Below, in pieces: positions 42,197 to 51,357 of a stretch of DNA of 64,000 nt. The stretch spans positions 744,001-808,000 of the forward strand of contig CAWKKD010000006.1 of assembly GCA_963850195.1 (NCBI GenBank), given 5' to 3'. The notes beneath the pieces are model-generated. The model worked only from the letters and a program-made list of their open reading frames with translations. It had not been told where the DNA came from and ran no database searches. A program made the position numbers and the translations under genes. Numbering within the stretch: position 1 is the stretch's first letter; the number at the start of each line of letters is the position of its first letter. This DNA comes from Actinoallomurus sp963850195. GTDB lineage: Bacteria; Actinomycetota; Actinomycetes; Streptosporangiales; Streptosporangiaceae.

Positions 42197-43492
42197 ATGA
42201 CGTCTCGAGTGCGCCCTGAGTCCCCCGACGACGCGGTATCCGGCTGGTCACTCACGCGCGAGTACGCGGCGTCACTGGACGCCGCCGACCCCCTCGCCCG
42301 ATTCCGTGACGCCTTCGTCGACGACGACCCCGAACTGATCTACCTGGACGGCAACTCGCTGGGCCGGCTGCCGAAGGCGAGCGCGGACCGGCTCGCGACC
42401 GTCGTACGGGACGAGTGGGGCACGGGCCTCATCCGGTCCTGGTCGCACTGGGTGGACCTGCCGGCCCGCGTCGGCGACCTCATCGGCTCCGCCCTCATCG
42501 GCGCGGCCGGCGGGCAGACCACGGTCTCCGACTCGACGACCGTCAACCTCTACAAGCTGGCCGTGGCCGCGCTCGACGCCCGCCCGGACCGTACGGTGAT
42601 CGTCACCGACGACGACAACTTCCCCACCGACCGGTATGTCTTCGAGGGCCTGGCCGCGCAGCGGGGCCTGGAGCTGCGCGTCGTGCACAGCGACCCGGAC
42701 GAGGGCCTCGACCTGGACGTTCTCAGGGACGCCGTCGACGGGGACACCGCGCTGGTCAGCCTGTCCCACGTCGCGTACCGGTCCGGCGCCCTGCTCGATA
42801 TGGGCCGGGTCAACGGGCTCGTGCACGACGCGGGCGCGCTCGTCCTGTGGGACCTGTGCCACTCCGCGGGGTCCGTGCCGGTCGAGCTGGACGCGACGGG
42901 TACCGACCTCGCGGTCGGGTGCACGTACAAGTACCTGAACGCCGGCCCGGGTGCCCCGGCGTTCCTGTACGTCCGGCGCGGGCTGCAGGAGGGGCTCCGC
43001 CAGCCGATCTGGGGCTGGTTCGGGCAGCGCGGGCAGTTCGGGATGGGCCCGTCGTACGACCCGGTGCCCGGGATCGAGCGGTTCCTGGCCGGTACGCCCG
43101 CGATCCTCGGGGTGGCGGCCGTCGAGGAGGGCGTACGCCTGCTCGCGGAGGCGGGCATCGGCCGGCTGCGGGCCAAGGCCGTCGCGCTCACCGAATACCT
43201 GATCAGCCTGGTCCGCGCCTGGCTGCCCGAGCTGACACTGGCGACGCCCGCCGACCCGCGGCGGCGCGGCTCCCACGTCTCGCTGCACCACCCGGACGCC
43301 TGGCGGTTCACCCAGGCGCTGATCGACGCCAAGGTGATCCCCGACTACCGGACGCCCGACCGGCTACGGCTCGGTCCGGCGCCCATCACGGCCCGCTTCA
43401 CCGACGTCTGGGACGCGCTGACCCGGCTGAGGCGGATCATCGACGAGAAGGCCTACGAGCGGTATCCGGTGGCGCAGGGGCGCGTGACCTGA
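42197..43492 (+). CDS. kynU: Kynureninase
   Basis: A 431-residue PLP enzyme that cleaves kynurenine or 3-hydroxykynurenine to anthranilate and alanine. SDSTTVNLYKLAVAAL, NFPTDRYVFEGLAAQRG and the PLP-lysine motif GCTYKYLNAGPGAPAF are diagnostic. A GTG at 42188 is an alternative start. It follows coxG by 44 bases and may be co-transcribed, which hints that the hydroxylase acts on an aromatic or N-heterocyclic compound (inference). No other kyn genes are seen. Convergent with guaA, one base between stops. Confidence 0.93.
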   Translation: MTSRVRPESPDDAVSGWSLTREYAASLDAADPLARFRDAFVDDDPELIYLDGNSLGRLPKASADRLATVVRDEWGTGLIRSWSHWVDLPARVGDLIGSALIGAAGGQTTVSDSTTVNLYKLAVAALDARPDRTVIVTDDDNFPTDRYVFEGLAAQRGLELRVVHSDPDEGLDLDVLRDAVDGDTALVSLSHVAYRSGALLDMGRVNGLVHDAGALVLWDLCHSAGSVPVELDATGTDLAVGCTYKYLNAGPGAPAFLYVRRGLQEGLRQPIWGWFGQRGQFGMGPSYDPVPGIERFLAGTPAILGVAAVEEGVRLLAEAGIGRLRAKAVALTEYLISLVRAWLPELTLATPADPRRRGSHVSLHHPDAWRFTQALIDAKVIPDYRTPDRLRLGPAPITARFTDVWDALTRLRRIIDEKAYERYPVAQGRVT

Positions 43493-43493
43493 G

Positions 43494-45065
43494 CTACTCC
43501 CACTCGATCGTGCCGGGCGGCTTGCTGGTGATGTCGACGACGACCCGGTTGACCTCGCGCACCTCGTTGGTGATGCGGGTGGAGATCTTCTGCAGGACGT
43601 CGTAGGGCAGCCGCGCCCAGTCGGCCGTCATGGCGTCCTCGCTGGTCACCGGGCGCAGCACGACGGGATGCCCGTACGTACGGCCGTCGCCCTGCACGCC
43701 GACCGAGCGGACGTCGGCGAGCAGCACGACCGGGAACTGCCAGATGTCGCGGTCGAGACCGGCGCGGGTCAGCTCCTCGCGGGCGATCGCGTCGGCCTCG
43801 CGGAGCAGGTCGAGCCGGTCGCGCGTCACGGCGCCGATGATCCGGATGCCGAGGCCGGGGCCGGGGAAGGGCTGGCGCCACACGATGTCCGCGGGCAGGC
43901 CGAGCTCCTCGCCGAGCCGGCGTACCTCGTCCTTGAAGAGCGTGCGCAACGGCTCGACCAGTGAGAACTGAAGATCGTCGGGCAGCCCGCCGACGTTGTG
44001 GTGCGACTTGATGTTGGCCGCGCCGGTGCCGCCGCCGGACTCGACCACGTCGGGGTAGAGCGTGCCCTGCACGAGGAACTCCACGGCCTCGCCATGCTCG
44101 TCGACGACCTCGCGCGCCGCCTGCTCGAAGACCCGGATGAACTCCCGGCCGATGATCTTCCGCTTGGACTCGGGGTCGGTGACGCCGTCCAGCGCCTCGA
44201 GGAACCGGCCGGACGCGTCGACGACCTTCAGGTCGACGCCGGTGGCCGCGACGAAGTCCTTCTCGACCTGCTCGGCCTCGCCCTTGCGCAGCAGCCCGTG
44301 GTCGACGAACACGCAGGTCAGCCGGGAGCCGATGGCCCGCTGGACCAGCGCCGCCGCGACCGCCGAGTCGACGCCGCCGGACAGCCCGCAGACGGCGCGC
44401 TTGCCGCCGACCTGGGCGCGGACCGCCTCGACCGACTCCTCGACGATGTTGACCATCGTCCAGGACGGCCGGCAGCCCGCCTCGGTCAGGAAGTGCCTCA
44501 GCACCGTGAGGCCGTGCTCGGTGTGCATGACCTCCGGGTGGAACTGCACGCCGTACAGGCCGCGTCCGGGGTCCTCCATGGCGGCGACCGGGGCGCTCTC
44601 CGTACGCGCGGTCACCGCGAACCCGGCGGGCGGCACGCTGCAGGTGACGCGGTGGGACATCCACACCGACTGCTCCGCGGGCAGGCCCGCCAGCAGGCGG
44701 CCCTCCTGGAGGACCGTGAGCGTGGTGCCGCCGTATTCGGCGATGTCGGAGTTGGCGACCGTGCCGCCGAGCTCCTGGGCCATCGCCTGGAAGCCGTAGC
44801 AGATCCCCAGGGTCGGCACCCCTGCCTCGAAGAGGCCGGAGGGCACCGCGGGTGCGCCCGGTTCGTACACCGAGGCGGGGCCGCCGGACAGGATGATCGC
44901 CTTCGGCCGTTTGGCCAGCATCTCGGCGACCGGCATGGTCGACGGCACGATCTCGCTGAACACGTGACACTCACGCACGCGTCGCGCGATGAGTTGCGCG
45001 TACTGCGCGCCGAAATCGACAACGAGGACCGTGTCGAAGGACTGCTCGACTGACTCGACGGACAC
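43494..45065 (-). CDS. guaA: GMP synthase (glutamine-hydrolysing)
   Basis: A 523-residue enzyme converting XMP to GMP. The glutaminase domain has VVDFGAQYAQLIARRVRE, the Cys nucleophile in LGICYGFQAMA, and FHPEVMHTEHG for the His-Glu pair. The PP-loop ATP site is CGLSGGVDSAVAAALV, and the end GTIEWE is invariant. The start is GTG at 45065 (AAAGG 8 bases upstream); TTG at 45068 is possible. It belongs with guaB and guaB3, 8-12 kb downstream. Confidence 0.97.
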   Translation of the reverse strand: MSVESVEQSFDTVLVVDFGAQYAQLIARRVRECHVFSEIVPSTMPVAEMLAKRPKAIILSGGPASVYEPGAPAVPSGLFEAGVPTLGICYGFQAMAQELGGTVANSDIAEYGGTTLTVLQEGRLLAGLPAEQSVWMSHRVTCSVPPAGFAVTARTESAPVAAMEDPGRGLYGVQFHPEVMHTEHGLTVLRHFLTEAGCRPSWTMVNIVEESVEAVRAQVGGKRAVCGLSGGVDSAVAAALVQRAIGSRLTCVFVDHGLLRKGEAEQVEKDFVAATGVDLKVVDASGRFLEALDGVTDPESKRKIIGREFIRVFEQAAREVVDEHGEAVEFLVQGTLYPDVVESGGGTGAANIKSHHNVGGLPDDLQFSLVEPLRTLFKDEVRRLGEELGLPADIVWRQPFPGPGLGIRIIGAVTRDRLDLLREADAIAREELTRAGLDRDIWQFPVVLLADVRSVGVQGDGRTYGHPVVLRPVTSEDAMTADWARLPYDVLQKISTRITNEVREVNRVVVDITSKPPGTIEWE

Positions 45066-45120
45066 CAAGAACGCCTTTCGGAGTCGCGGGATCCTCCCAG
45101 TCTAGGGCCCTCCTGCCTGG

Positions 45121-45846
45121 GTGAACGCCCACAATGGACGAGTGGATCATGTGGAGGCCATCGACGCCGCGCTGCGCGAGCTGGCCGACCCCGTACGCGC
45201 CAGGAGCGAGAAGCGTTACCTGAAGAGCGACCTGACGCATCTGGGCGTTCCGGTACGCGCCATCCGCAGGGTCGCCGTCGCGTCGTCGCGCGGGCTGGGC
45301 CGCGAGGAGACCCTCACGCTCGCCACCGCACTCAGGGACGGGGTCCCCGAGCGCCGGATGGCCGCCATCGAGGTACTGATCCGGAACGTACGCTCGCTGG
45401 ATGCCAGCGATCTCGCCGTCGTCGAGCGCCTGATCCGCGACTCGGCGACCTGGGCGTACGTGGACGCCCTGGCCGTGAAGGCCGCCGGCGCGCTGGTCGT
45501 GCGTTACCCGCCGCCGGCCACGACCCTCGACCGCTGGGTGGCCGACGAGAACTTCTGGATCCGGCGTACGGCGCTGCCGGCCCTCGTGCCGGGCATCCGC
45601 GCGGGCGACGGCGACCTCACGCGGCTGTCCGCGTACGGCGACCAGCTGATCGGCGAGACGGAGTTCTTCATCCGCAAGGCGCTGGGCTGGGTGCTGCGCG
45701 AGCTCGCCAAGTCCGACCCGGAGTGGGTCGCACGCTGGGTGTGGCCGCGCGTCGGCCTGGTCTCGGGCGTGACGATCCGCGAGGCGGTGCGCCGCCTGCC
45801 CGACACCGAGCGCGAAGCCCTGATGGCCGCCTACCGCGCCCGCTGA
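45121..45846 (+). CDS. AlkD-like DNA alkylation repair protein
   Basis: A 241-residue HEAT-like repeat protein of the AlkC/AlkD DNA glycosylase group. YLKSDLTHLGVPVRAIRRVA near residues 37-56 and ENFWIRRTALPALVPGIRAG near residues 141-160 match the family; FFIRKALGWVLRELAKSDP is the conserved late helix. It would excise alkylated bases. Start GTG at 45121; another GTG at 45142 is possible. Divergent from guaA, convergent with the GMC gene, one base between stops. Confidence 0.85.
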   Translation: MNAHNGRVDHVEAIDAALRELADPVRARSEKRYLKSDLTHLGVPVRAIRRVAVASSRGLGREETLTLATALRDGVPERRMAAIEVLIRNVRSLDASDLAVVERLIRDSATWAYVDALAVKAAGALVVRYPPPATTLDRWVADENFWIRRTALPALVPGIRAGDGDLTRLSAYGDQLIGETEFFIRKALGWVLRELAKSDPEWVARWVWPRVGLVSGVTIREAVRRLPDTEREALMAAYRAR

Positions 45847-45847
45847 G

Positions 45848-47548
45848 TCACTCCATCCGCAGCGCCGCCGGGGCCTCGGCGGGGACGACCGGGTTCTTCG
45901 GCGTCACCGGGGTCAGCCGCGTGTACGCGGAGCCGAGGTCCGGTCGCGTGTCCGCCTCGCCGCGGTTGGGCCAGAACGCCATCGCGCGCTCGGCCTGGGC
46001 GGTGATCGTCAGCGACGGGTTCACACCGAGGTTGGCCGAGACCGTCGAACCGTCCACGACGTGCAGGCCGGGGTGGCCGTATACCCGGTGGTAGGCGTCG
46101 ATCACGCCGTCCTCCGGTGATGCCCCGATCGTGCAGCCGCCGATGAAGTGCGCGGTCATCGGAATGTTGAACAGGTCGAGCCACGAGCCGCCCGCGATGC
46201 CGCCCATGTCCTCGGCCAGCTTCCGTACGACGTTGTGGGCCTGCGGGATCCATGTCGGGCTCGGCTCGCCGTGACCACGGCGTACCCGCATGCCGCGCCC
46301 GGACGACGACGGCTCGACGGTGATCGAGTTGTCGCGGGTCTGCATGACCAGGGCGACGATCGTCCGCCGCGACCAGTTGCGGAGGTTCGGCAGGCGTACG
46401 AGGTCCCACGGGCGTCGGATCGCGTGGCCGAGGAACTTCACCCAGCGGGGCACCCGCCCGCCGCCGTCGATGAGCAGCGAACGCAGCGCACCCATCGCGT
46501 TGGAGCCGGGGCCGTAGCGCGTGGGCTCGACGTGGGTGTCCTCATCCGGGTGGAACGACGAGGTGATCGCCACCCCGCGCGAGTGGTCCTCGCCCTTCGA
46601 ACCGAACCGCTCGACGCCCAGGATGGCCTCGGAGTTGGTACGGGTGCGCACGCCGAGGCGGTCCGACAGGCCGGGCAGGACGCCGCGCGCCTTCATCCGG
46701 TGCAGCAGCCGCTGCGTGCCGTACGTGCCCGCGGCGAAGACCACGTGCTCGGCGGTCAGTGTGCGGCGCCCGCGGCGGCCCGTACGCCGGGTCTCGACCG
46801 TGTAGCCGCCGCCGTCGCGGGGGCGTACGGCGGTGACGGTGGTCATCGGCAACACGTCGGCGCCCGCGTGCTCGGCGAGGTAGAGGTAGTTCTCGGTGAG
46901 CATGTTCTTGGCGCCGACCCGGCAGCCGGTCATGCACGAGCCGCACTCGGTGCAGGTCTTGCGGCGCGGTCCGGCGCCGCCGAAGTACGGGTCGTCGGTC
47001 TCGGCGCCGGGCTTGTCGCCGAACAGCACGCCGACCGGGGTCAGGTGGAACGTCTCGCCGCGGCCCATCCGCTCCGCCACCCGCTTGACCGCCTGGTCGG
47101 CGGCGGTCATCGTCGGGTTCTGCTGGACGCCGAGCATCCGCGTGGCCTGCGCGTAGAACGGCGCCAGCTCGGACTTCCAGTCGGTGATGTGGCGCCACTG
47201 CGGGTCGTCGTAGAACGGCTGCGGCGGCTGGTACAGGGTGTTCGCGTACACGAGCGAGCCCCCGCCGACGCCGGCGCCCGCGAGGACGAGGACGCGTGAG
47301 CCCTTCTCGCCGCGCAGCAGGTGGATCCGCTGGATGCCGGTCATGCCCAAGCCCGGCGCCCAGACGTAGCGCCGGGCCCGCCACGAGGTCTTGGGCAGGT
47401 CGCGGTGGCGTTCGCCCGGCGCTCCGTCCGGGTCGTCGAACCGGCGGCCGGCCTCGAGCACCCCCACCCGGTAACCCTTTTCGGTGAGGCGCAGCGCGGT
47501 CACGCTGCCGCCGAAGCCCGAGCCGATCACGAGAACGTCGTAGTCCAT
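45848..47548 (-). CDS. GMC-family FAD oxidoreductase (cholesterol-oxidase-like)
   Basis: A 566-residue flavoprotein. The FAD motif is VLVIGSGFGGSVTALRL (residues 5-21); LAGAGVGGGSLVYANTLYQP is a GMC signature. A four-Cys cluster (CTECGSCMTGCRVGAKN) looks like an iron-sulfur site, as in the ChoD group. The C-terminus has IGGCTIGASPEDGVID and HVVDGSTVSANLGVNPSLTI. It is similar in place and kind to choD of M. tuberculosis, near guaB3. The substrate is not proven. It ends a unit with the SSADH gene, 9 bases apart. Confidence 0.9.
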   Translation of the reverse strand: MDYDVLVIGSGFGGSVTALRLTEKGYRVGVLEAGRRFDDPDGAPGERHRDLPKTSWRARRYVWAPGLGMTGIQRIHLLRGEKGSRVLVLAGAGVGGGSLVYANTLYQPPQPFYDDPQWRHITDWKSELAPFYAQATRMLGVQQNPTMTAADQAVKRVAERMGRGETFHLTPVGVLFGDKPGAETDDPYFGGAGPRRKTCTECGSCMTGCRVGAKNMLTENYLYLAEHAGADVLPMTTVTAVRPRDGGGYTVETRRTGRRGRRTLTAEHVVFAAGTYGTQRLLHRMKARGVLPGLSDRLGVRTRTNSEAILGVERFGSKGEDHSRGVAITSSFHPDEDTHVEPTRYGPGSNAMGALRSLLIDGGGRVPRWVKFLGHAIRRPWDLVRLPNLRNWSRRTIVALVMQTRDNSITVEPSSSGRGMRVRRGHGEPSPTWIPQAHNVVRKLAEDMGGIAGGSWLDLFNIPMTAHFIGGCTIGASPEDGVIDAYHRVYGHPGLHVVDGSTVSANLGVNPSLTITAQAERAMAFWPNRGEADTRPDLGSAYTRLTPVTPKNPVVPAEAPAALRME

Positions 47549-47557
47549 GGGGGGCTC

Positions 47558-49135
47558 CTACTTGATGCGGAGGCGCTTCATCGTCTTCAGGCCACTGGCG
47601 ATCATCGCGGTGTACTTCTCGTACGACATGCCCATCACCGGCTCGAACGCGAACCAGCGCTGGCTGGCGATCGTCTGGACCTCCGTGTACTTCAGCAGGC
47701 CCTCCGAGCCGTGGCGCCGGCCGACGCCCGAGTCCTTCATACCGCCCATCGGCGCGTCGTAGGAGGCGTACGCGGACGCGTATCCCTCGTTGACGTTGAC
47801 CGTGCCCGCACGTACCCGTGCCGCGAGGCGACGGCCGCGGGCTAGGTCGGCGGTCCAGACGCTCGCGTTGAGGCCGTAGTCGGAGTCGTTGGCGAGCTCG
47901 ACCGCCTCGTCGTCGGAGACGAACCGGTACAGCGCGACGACCGGGCCGAACGTCTCGCCCCGGCACAGCTCCATCTCTTCCGTGACGTCGGCCAGCACGG
48001 TCGGCTCGAAGAAGTACGGTCCGGCGTCCGGCCTCGGCTTGCCGCCGGCGAGGACCTTCGCGCCCTTGGCCACGGCGTCCTCGACGTGCCGGGTGACGGT
48101 GTCGAGCTGCCGCTGCGAGGTCAGCGAGCCCATGTCGGCGTCGTAGCCGGCGCCGAGCCGCATGTTCCGCGCCCGGTGCGCGAAGCGCTCGGCGAAGCGG
48201 TCGTAGATCTTCGCGTCGACGTACAGCCGCTCGATCGAGATGCACAGCTGGCCGGCGTTGGTGAAGCAGGCGCGTACGGCGCCCTGCGCGGCCTTCTCGA
48301 TGTCGGCGTCGTCGAGCACGATCATCGGGTTCTTACCGCCGAGCTCCAGCGAGTAGCCGATCAGCCGTGAGGCGGCCTTCTCCGCGATCGCCCGGCCGCC
48401 CGCGGTCGAGCCGGTGAACGCCACGTAGTCGGCCCCGGCGATCAGCGGGTCGCCGATCTCGGCCGGCTCTCCGACGACGATCTGCCACAGATCGGCCGGC
48501 AGCCCGCACTCGACCATCAGGTCGGCGGCCCACAGCGCGGACAGCGCGGTCTGCGTGTCGGGCTTGTGCACGATCGCGTTGCCGGCCAGCAGGGCCGGCG
48601 CGGCGTCGGTGACGCTCAGGGCCAGCGGGTAGTTCCACGGCGAGATCAGGCCGACGACGCCCTTGGGCCGGCGCAGCTCACGGGCCTGGGTCGCGAACGG
48701 CAGGAGGCCCTGCCTGCGGTGGTCTCCGAGCAGGCCCGGGGCGCGGCGCGCGTGGTAGAGCGTGCAGCCGGCCGCGTCCATGACCTCCTCGAACGCGTGC
48801 CGTCGCGCCTTCCCGGTCTCCGCCTGGACGATGTCGAGGATCTCGTCACGCCGGTCGAGGATCGCGTCGTGGAAGCGCAGGAAGGGTTCGGCGCGTGCGG
48901 CCGGCGAGAGCCGCGCCCAGGCGCGCTGGGCCGTACGGGCCCGCTCGTACGCGGCCTCGACGTCCTCGGCGCCGGACACCGGCAGCTCGGCGAGCGGCTC
49001 ACCGGTGAGCGGCCGGATGATCTGGGTGGTCGCCCCGCTGGACACCACGTGTCCGGACAGCCTCTCGATGGCCTCCGGGACGCGTGTTCCGGCGGTGGAG
49101 GGCGCTCCGGCGGGGGACGCGGCGGTTGGACTCAT
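47558..49135 (-). CDS. gabD: Succinate-semialdehyde dehydrogenase (NADP) family protein
   Basis: A 525-residue aldehyde dehydrogenase. GVVGLISPWNYPLALSVTDA is the cofactor start, VAFTGSTAGGRAIAE the NAD(P) turn, LELGGKNPMIVL carries the general base Glu, and NAGQLCISIERLYV holds the catalytic Cys. It fits the actinobacterial succinic-semialdehyde dehydrogenase group (GabD2-like); other aldehydes are possible. It is probably co-transcribed with the GMC oxidoreductase and controlled by the divergent TetR gene. Confidence 0.88.
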   Translation of the reverse strand: MSPTAASPAGAPSTAGTRVPEAIERLSGHVVSSGATTQIIRPLTGEPLAELPVSGAEDVEAAYERARTAQRAWARLSPAARAEPFLRFHDAILDRRDEILDIVQAETGKARRHAFEEVMDAAGCTLYHARRAPGLLGDHRRQGLLPFATQARELRRPKGVVGLISPWNYPLALSVTDAAPALLAGNAIVHKPDTQTALSALWAADLMVECGLPADLWQIVVGEPAEIGDPLIAGADYVAFTGSTAGGRAIAEKAASRLIGYSLELGGKNPMIVLDDADIEKAAQGAVRACFTNAGQLCISIERLYVDAKIYDRFAERFAHRARNMRLGAGYDADMGSLTSQRQLDTVTRHVEDAVAKGAKVLAGGKPRPDAGPYFFEPTVLADVTEEMELCRGETFGPVVALYRFVSDDEAVELANDSDYGLNASVWTADLARGRRLAARVRAGTVNVNEGYASAYASYDAPMGGMKDSGVGRRHGSEGLLKYTEVQTIASQRWFAFEPVMGMSYEKYTAMIASGLKTMKRLRIK

Positions 49136-49281
49136 GGACAGAAGCGTAGAACCTCGTTCGGTCTATGGCTACTACCCGGTAACCGAGGACGGCCTGGTCT
49201 CCGGCTCCCGGACCTTCCCCAAATGCCATTTCGGCGCGTTCCATAGCCACCATGTTGTGTATTTGCTGGTGCGCATTGAGA

Positions 49282-49301
49282 ATTCCGGTGTATTCCGGTG
49301 T
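49282..49301. repeat. Two perfect tandem 10-bp repeats before the TetR gene
   Basis: ATTCCGGTGT occurs twice back to back in the 201-base divergent gap, 35 bases before the TetR start. One-turn spacing could place two binding sites on one helix face; no further support. Confidence 0.4.
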
Positions 49302-49336
49302 TGGAGGGGTGAAGGGCCTATGACGGAAGAGGACGT

Positions 49337-49972
49337 ATGATCGCCGATCCGGATGAGTCTGCTGATACCGAAGGCGAAGAACGTACACCTCGTCAGGAGA
49401 AGCGGGCTCAGACGCGCGCCGCACTTCTTGACGCCGCGGAACGCCTCTGGGCCGAACGCGGCATCCGGGGAGCGTCGCTGGACGAGATCGCCGCACAAGC
49501 GGGAATGACGAAGGGCGCGGTCTATTCCAACTTCGCAGGCAAGACCGACCTCGTGCTCGCGCTGCTCGAGCGCTACACCCAGGCCGAGACGGGAGAGGAG
49601 ATGCTAGCGAGCCTCCAGGACACCGACCGGCCGGGCGCCGACCGGTGCGCCGACGCGGGCCGCCGGTACGCCCGCAGCCTGACCGTCGAAGAGTCGCGTA
49701 TGAAGGCGATGCTCCAGGTGGAGCTGTGGCTCTTCGGCATGCGCGACTTCTCCGCCGGATGGCGGATCGCCGACTGGTACCAGAACAACCGCGAGGTCCT
49801 CGCCGCCGAGCTCGCACCCGGGGCGGACGAGCTGTCCGCGAACGACCGGGCCTCGCTGGCCATGGCGATCGAGTTCGGGCTGGCGCTCCAGCACCTGCTC
49901 GACCCCGACCGGGTGCCGGCCGAGCTCTACGGCTCGGGGATGAACCTCATTCTCGGACCGGCACTCCCCTAG
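49337..49972 (+). CDS. TetR/AcrR family regulator
   Basis: A 211-residue repressor-type protein. The helix-turn-helix (RAALLDAAERLWAERGIRGA, LDEIAAQAGMTKGAVYSNFA) covers residues 25-70; the C-terminal ligand domain is all-alpha and diverse. ATG 49337 has GAGG near 49326. It is divergent from the aldehyde dehydrogenase-GMC pair and probably represses it. Confidence 0.9.
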   Translation: MIADPDESADTEGEERTPRQEKRAQTRAALLDAAERLWAERGIRGASLDEIAAQAGMTKGAVYSNFAGKTDLVLALLERYTQAETGEEMLASLQDTDRPGADRCADAGRRYARSLTVEESRMKAMLQVELWLFGMRDFSAGWRIADWYQNNREVLAAELAPGADELSANDRASLAMAIEFGLALQHLLDPDRVPAELYGSGMNLILGPALP

Positions 49973-49976
49973 CGGC

Positions 49977-51173
49977 CTAGTCGTCCCGCTCGGAGGTGTC
50001 GTCGGCCCCGTCCCTCTCCACGATGGTCGGGGGCAGGGTGATGGCATCGCCGGGCGTCAGGGCGCTACCGCGCTTGAACACCGCGTCGAAGTTGGTCGCG
50101 TACCGGCCCTCGAGGCCCGCGTCGGCGACCGTGATCATCGCCTCGTCATGGCCGTGGAAGCCGACGTCGGTGTAGTTGTTGCTCCCCGCGAAGACGACCT
50201 TCTGCGCCCTGCCCTGGTACCCGCCGTCGATCAGCAGGTACTTCGAGTGCTCGTACGGGTGGTGGCCGTCCTCGGGCAGGTAGCGCGCCGCGGGGTCGCC
50301 GTTGCGCCCACCCGCCTTGAGGAGGTCACGGACCACGGTCTTGCCGACGTGGCTGAAGAAGACCTGCACCCGGCAGCCCTGGTCGTCCAGCGACCACAGC
50401 CGCTGCGCGACCGGCCCCCAGGTGAAGTGGCCGAGCATGAGCCGGACCCGGGTGCCGCCCGCGCACGACACCGAGTCGAGCGCCGCGCTGACCGGGTCGC
50501 TCGACGACCACGGGAAGAAGTCCAGCCGGTACTTCCCGGCGTTCACGACGCGGTGGTAGTCGGCGACCGGCTTCCGCTTGGCGAGGTCGTAGAAGTAGTG
50601 CCGGTACCCGGCGTAGACGGCGGCGTTCTTGATGGTCAGCGCGTCGTTCCACTGCATGTCGCGTGCGTAGTACGTGGCGTTCGCCGACGTCTGGACGACG
50701 ACCTTCTTCGAGTGCAGCGTCGTGGAGAACAGGAAGAACTTGTTGTGGTTGAACCGCGGCCCGATGCAGCCGTGGCCCTTACCGCACAGGATCACGTACG
50801 AGGACTTCTTCGTACTCCCGCCGAGCGCGGCGTGCAGCGTCCGGTACGCCTTGTACTGCGCCGACTCGTGGTCCAGGATCACCCGGACCTGGACCTTGCG
50901 CTTCTTGGCCGACGCGAGCTGGACGGCCATGTCCTGCGTGGAGAAGTGGTACATCGCCACGTAGATGACCGAGCCCTTGGGCGCCCCGGCGATCAGCGTG
51001 CCGATCTGCGCGGAGATCGCGTGCTGGCTGGTCGACGTGCCGACCGGGCTGTTGAAGATCGGACCGGTCCGCAGCGTCGTGGCCGCGGGCGTACGGGCCT
51101 GCGCAGGCGTCGCGCCCGTGACCAGCAGGCACGCCGCGAGCAGTCCGCCCGCGGGGATCAGCGACTTCGGCAA
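49977..51173 (-). CDS. Secreted phospholipase D-like protein
   Basis: A 398-residue protein from TTG at 51173, chosen because AGGAG lies 6 bases upstream and it opens directly into a signal peptide (LIPAGGLLAACLLVTGATPA). The two HKD regions are FNHNKFFLFS (H-x-K present, Asp replaced by Ser) and YEHSKYLLID (complete). The layout is that of bacterial PLD/nuclease family proteins. Loss of the first Asp is tolerated in some members. Convergent with the TetR gene, 4 bases apart. Confidence 0.88.
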   Translation of the reverse strand: MPKSLIPAGGLLAACLLVTGATPAQARTPAATTLRTGPIFNSPVGTSTSQHAISAQIGTLIAGAPKGSVIYVAMYHFSTQDMAVQLASAKKRKVQVRVILDHESAQYKAYRTLHAALGGSTKKSSYVILCGKGHGCIGPRFNHNKFFLFSTTLHSKKVVVQTSANATYYARDMQWNDALTIKNAAVYAGYRHYFYDLAKRKPVADYHRVVNAGKYRLDFFPWSSSDPVSAALDSVSCAGGTRVRLMLGHFTWGPVAQRLWSLDDQGCRVQVFFSHVGKTVVRDLLKAGGRNGDPAARYLPEDGHHPYEHSKYLLIDGGYQGRAQKVVFAGSNNYTDVGFHGHDEAMITVADAGLEGRYATNFDAVFKRGSALTPGDAITLPPTIVERDGADDTSERDD

Positions 51174-51309
51174 CGTTGACTCCTGCACCCCGGGGGAACT
51201 CAACCAAGAAATCCAACAAATATGTCGGAAGCCCGTTAAGGGTACAGGTAACGGTTATTAGCCGGATAGGGGTATTTCAGGCGGTAAATAAGGCAGTGAG
51301 GCGGGCATG

Positions 51310-51348
51310 GCACCGCCGGCCGCCTTCCTTAAACGCGGCCGGCGGTGC
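51310..51348. terminator. Hairpin downstream of glpD
   Basis: A perfect 14-bp stem (51310-51323 with 51335-51348) with an 11-base loop lies 9 bases beyond the glpD stop. On the plus strand it is followed by TTTCTT. It also shields the AT-rich promoter region of the PLD gene (51204-51300). Confidence 0.7.
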
Positions 51349-51357
51349 TTTCTTGGG

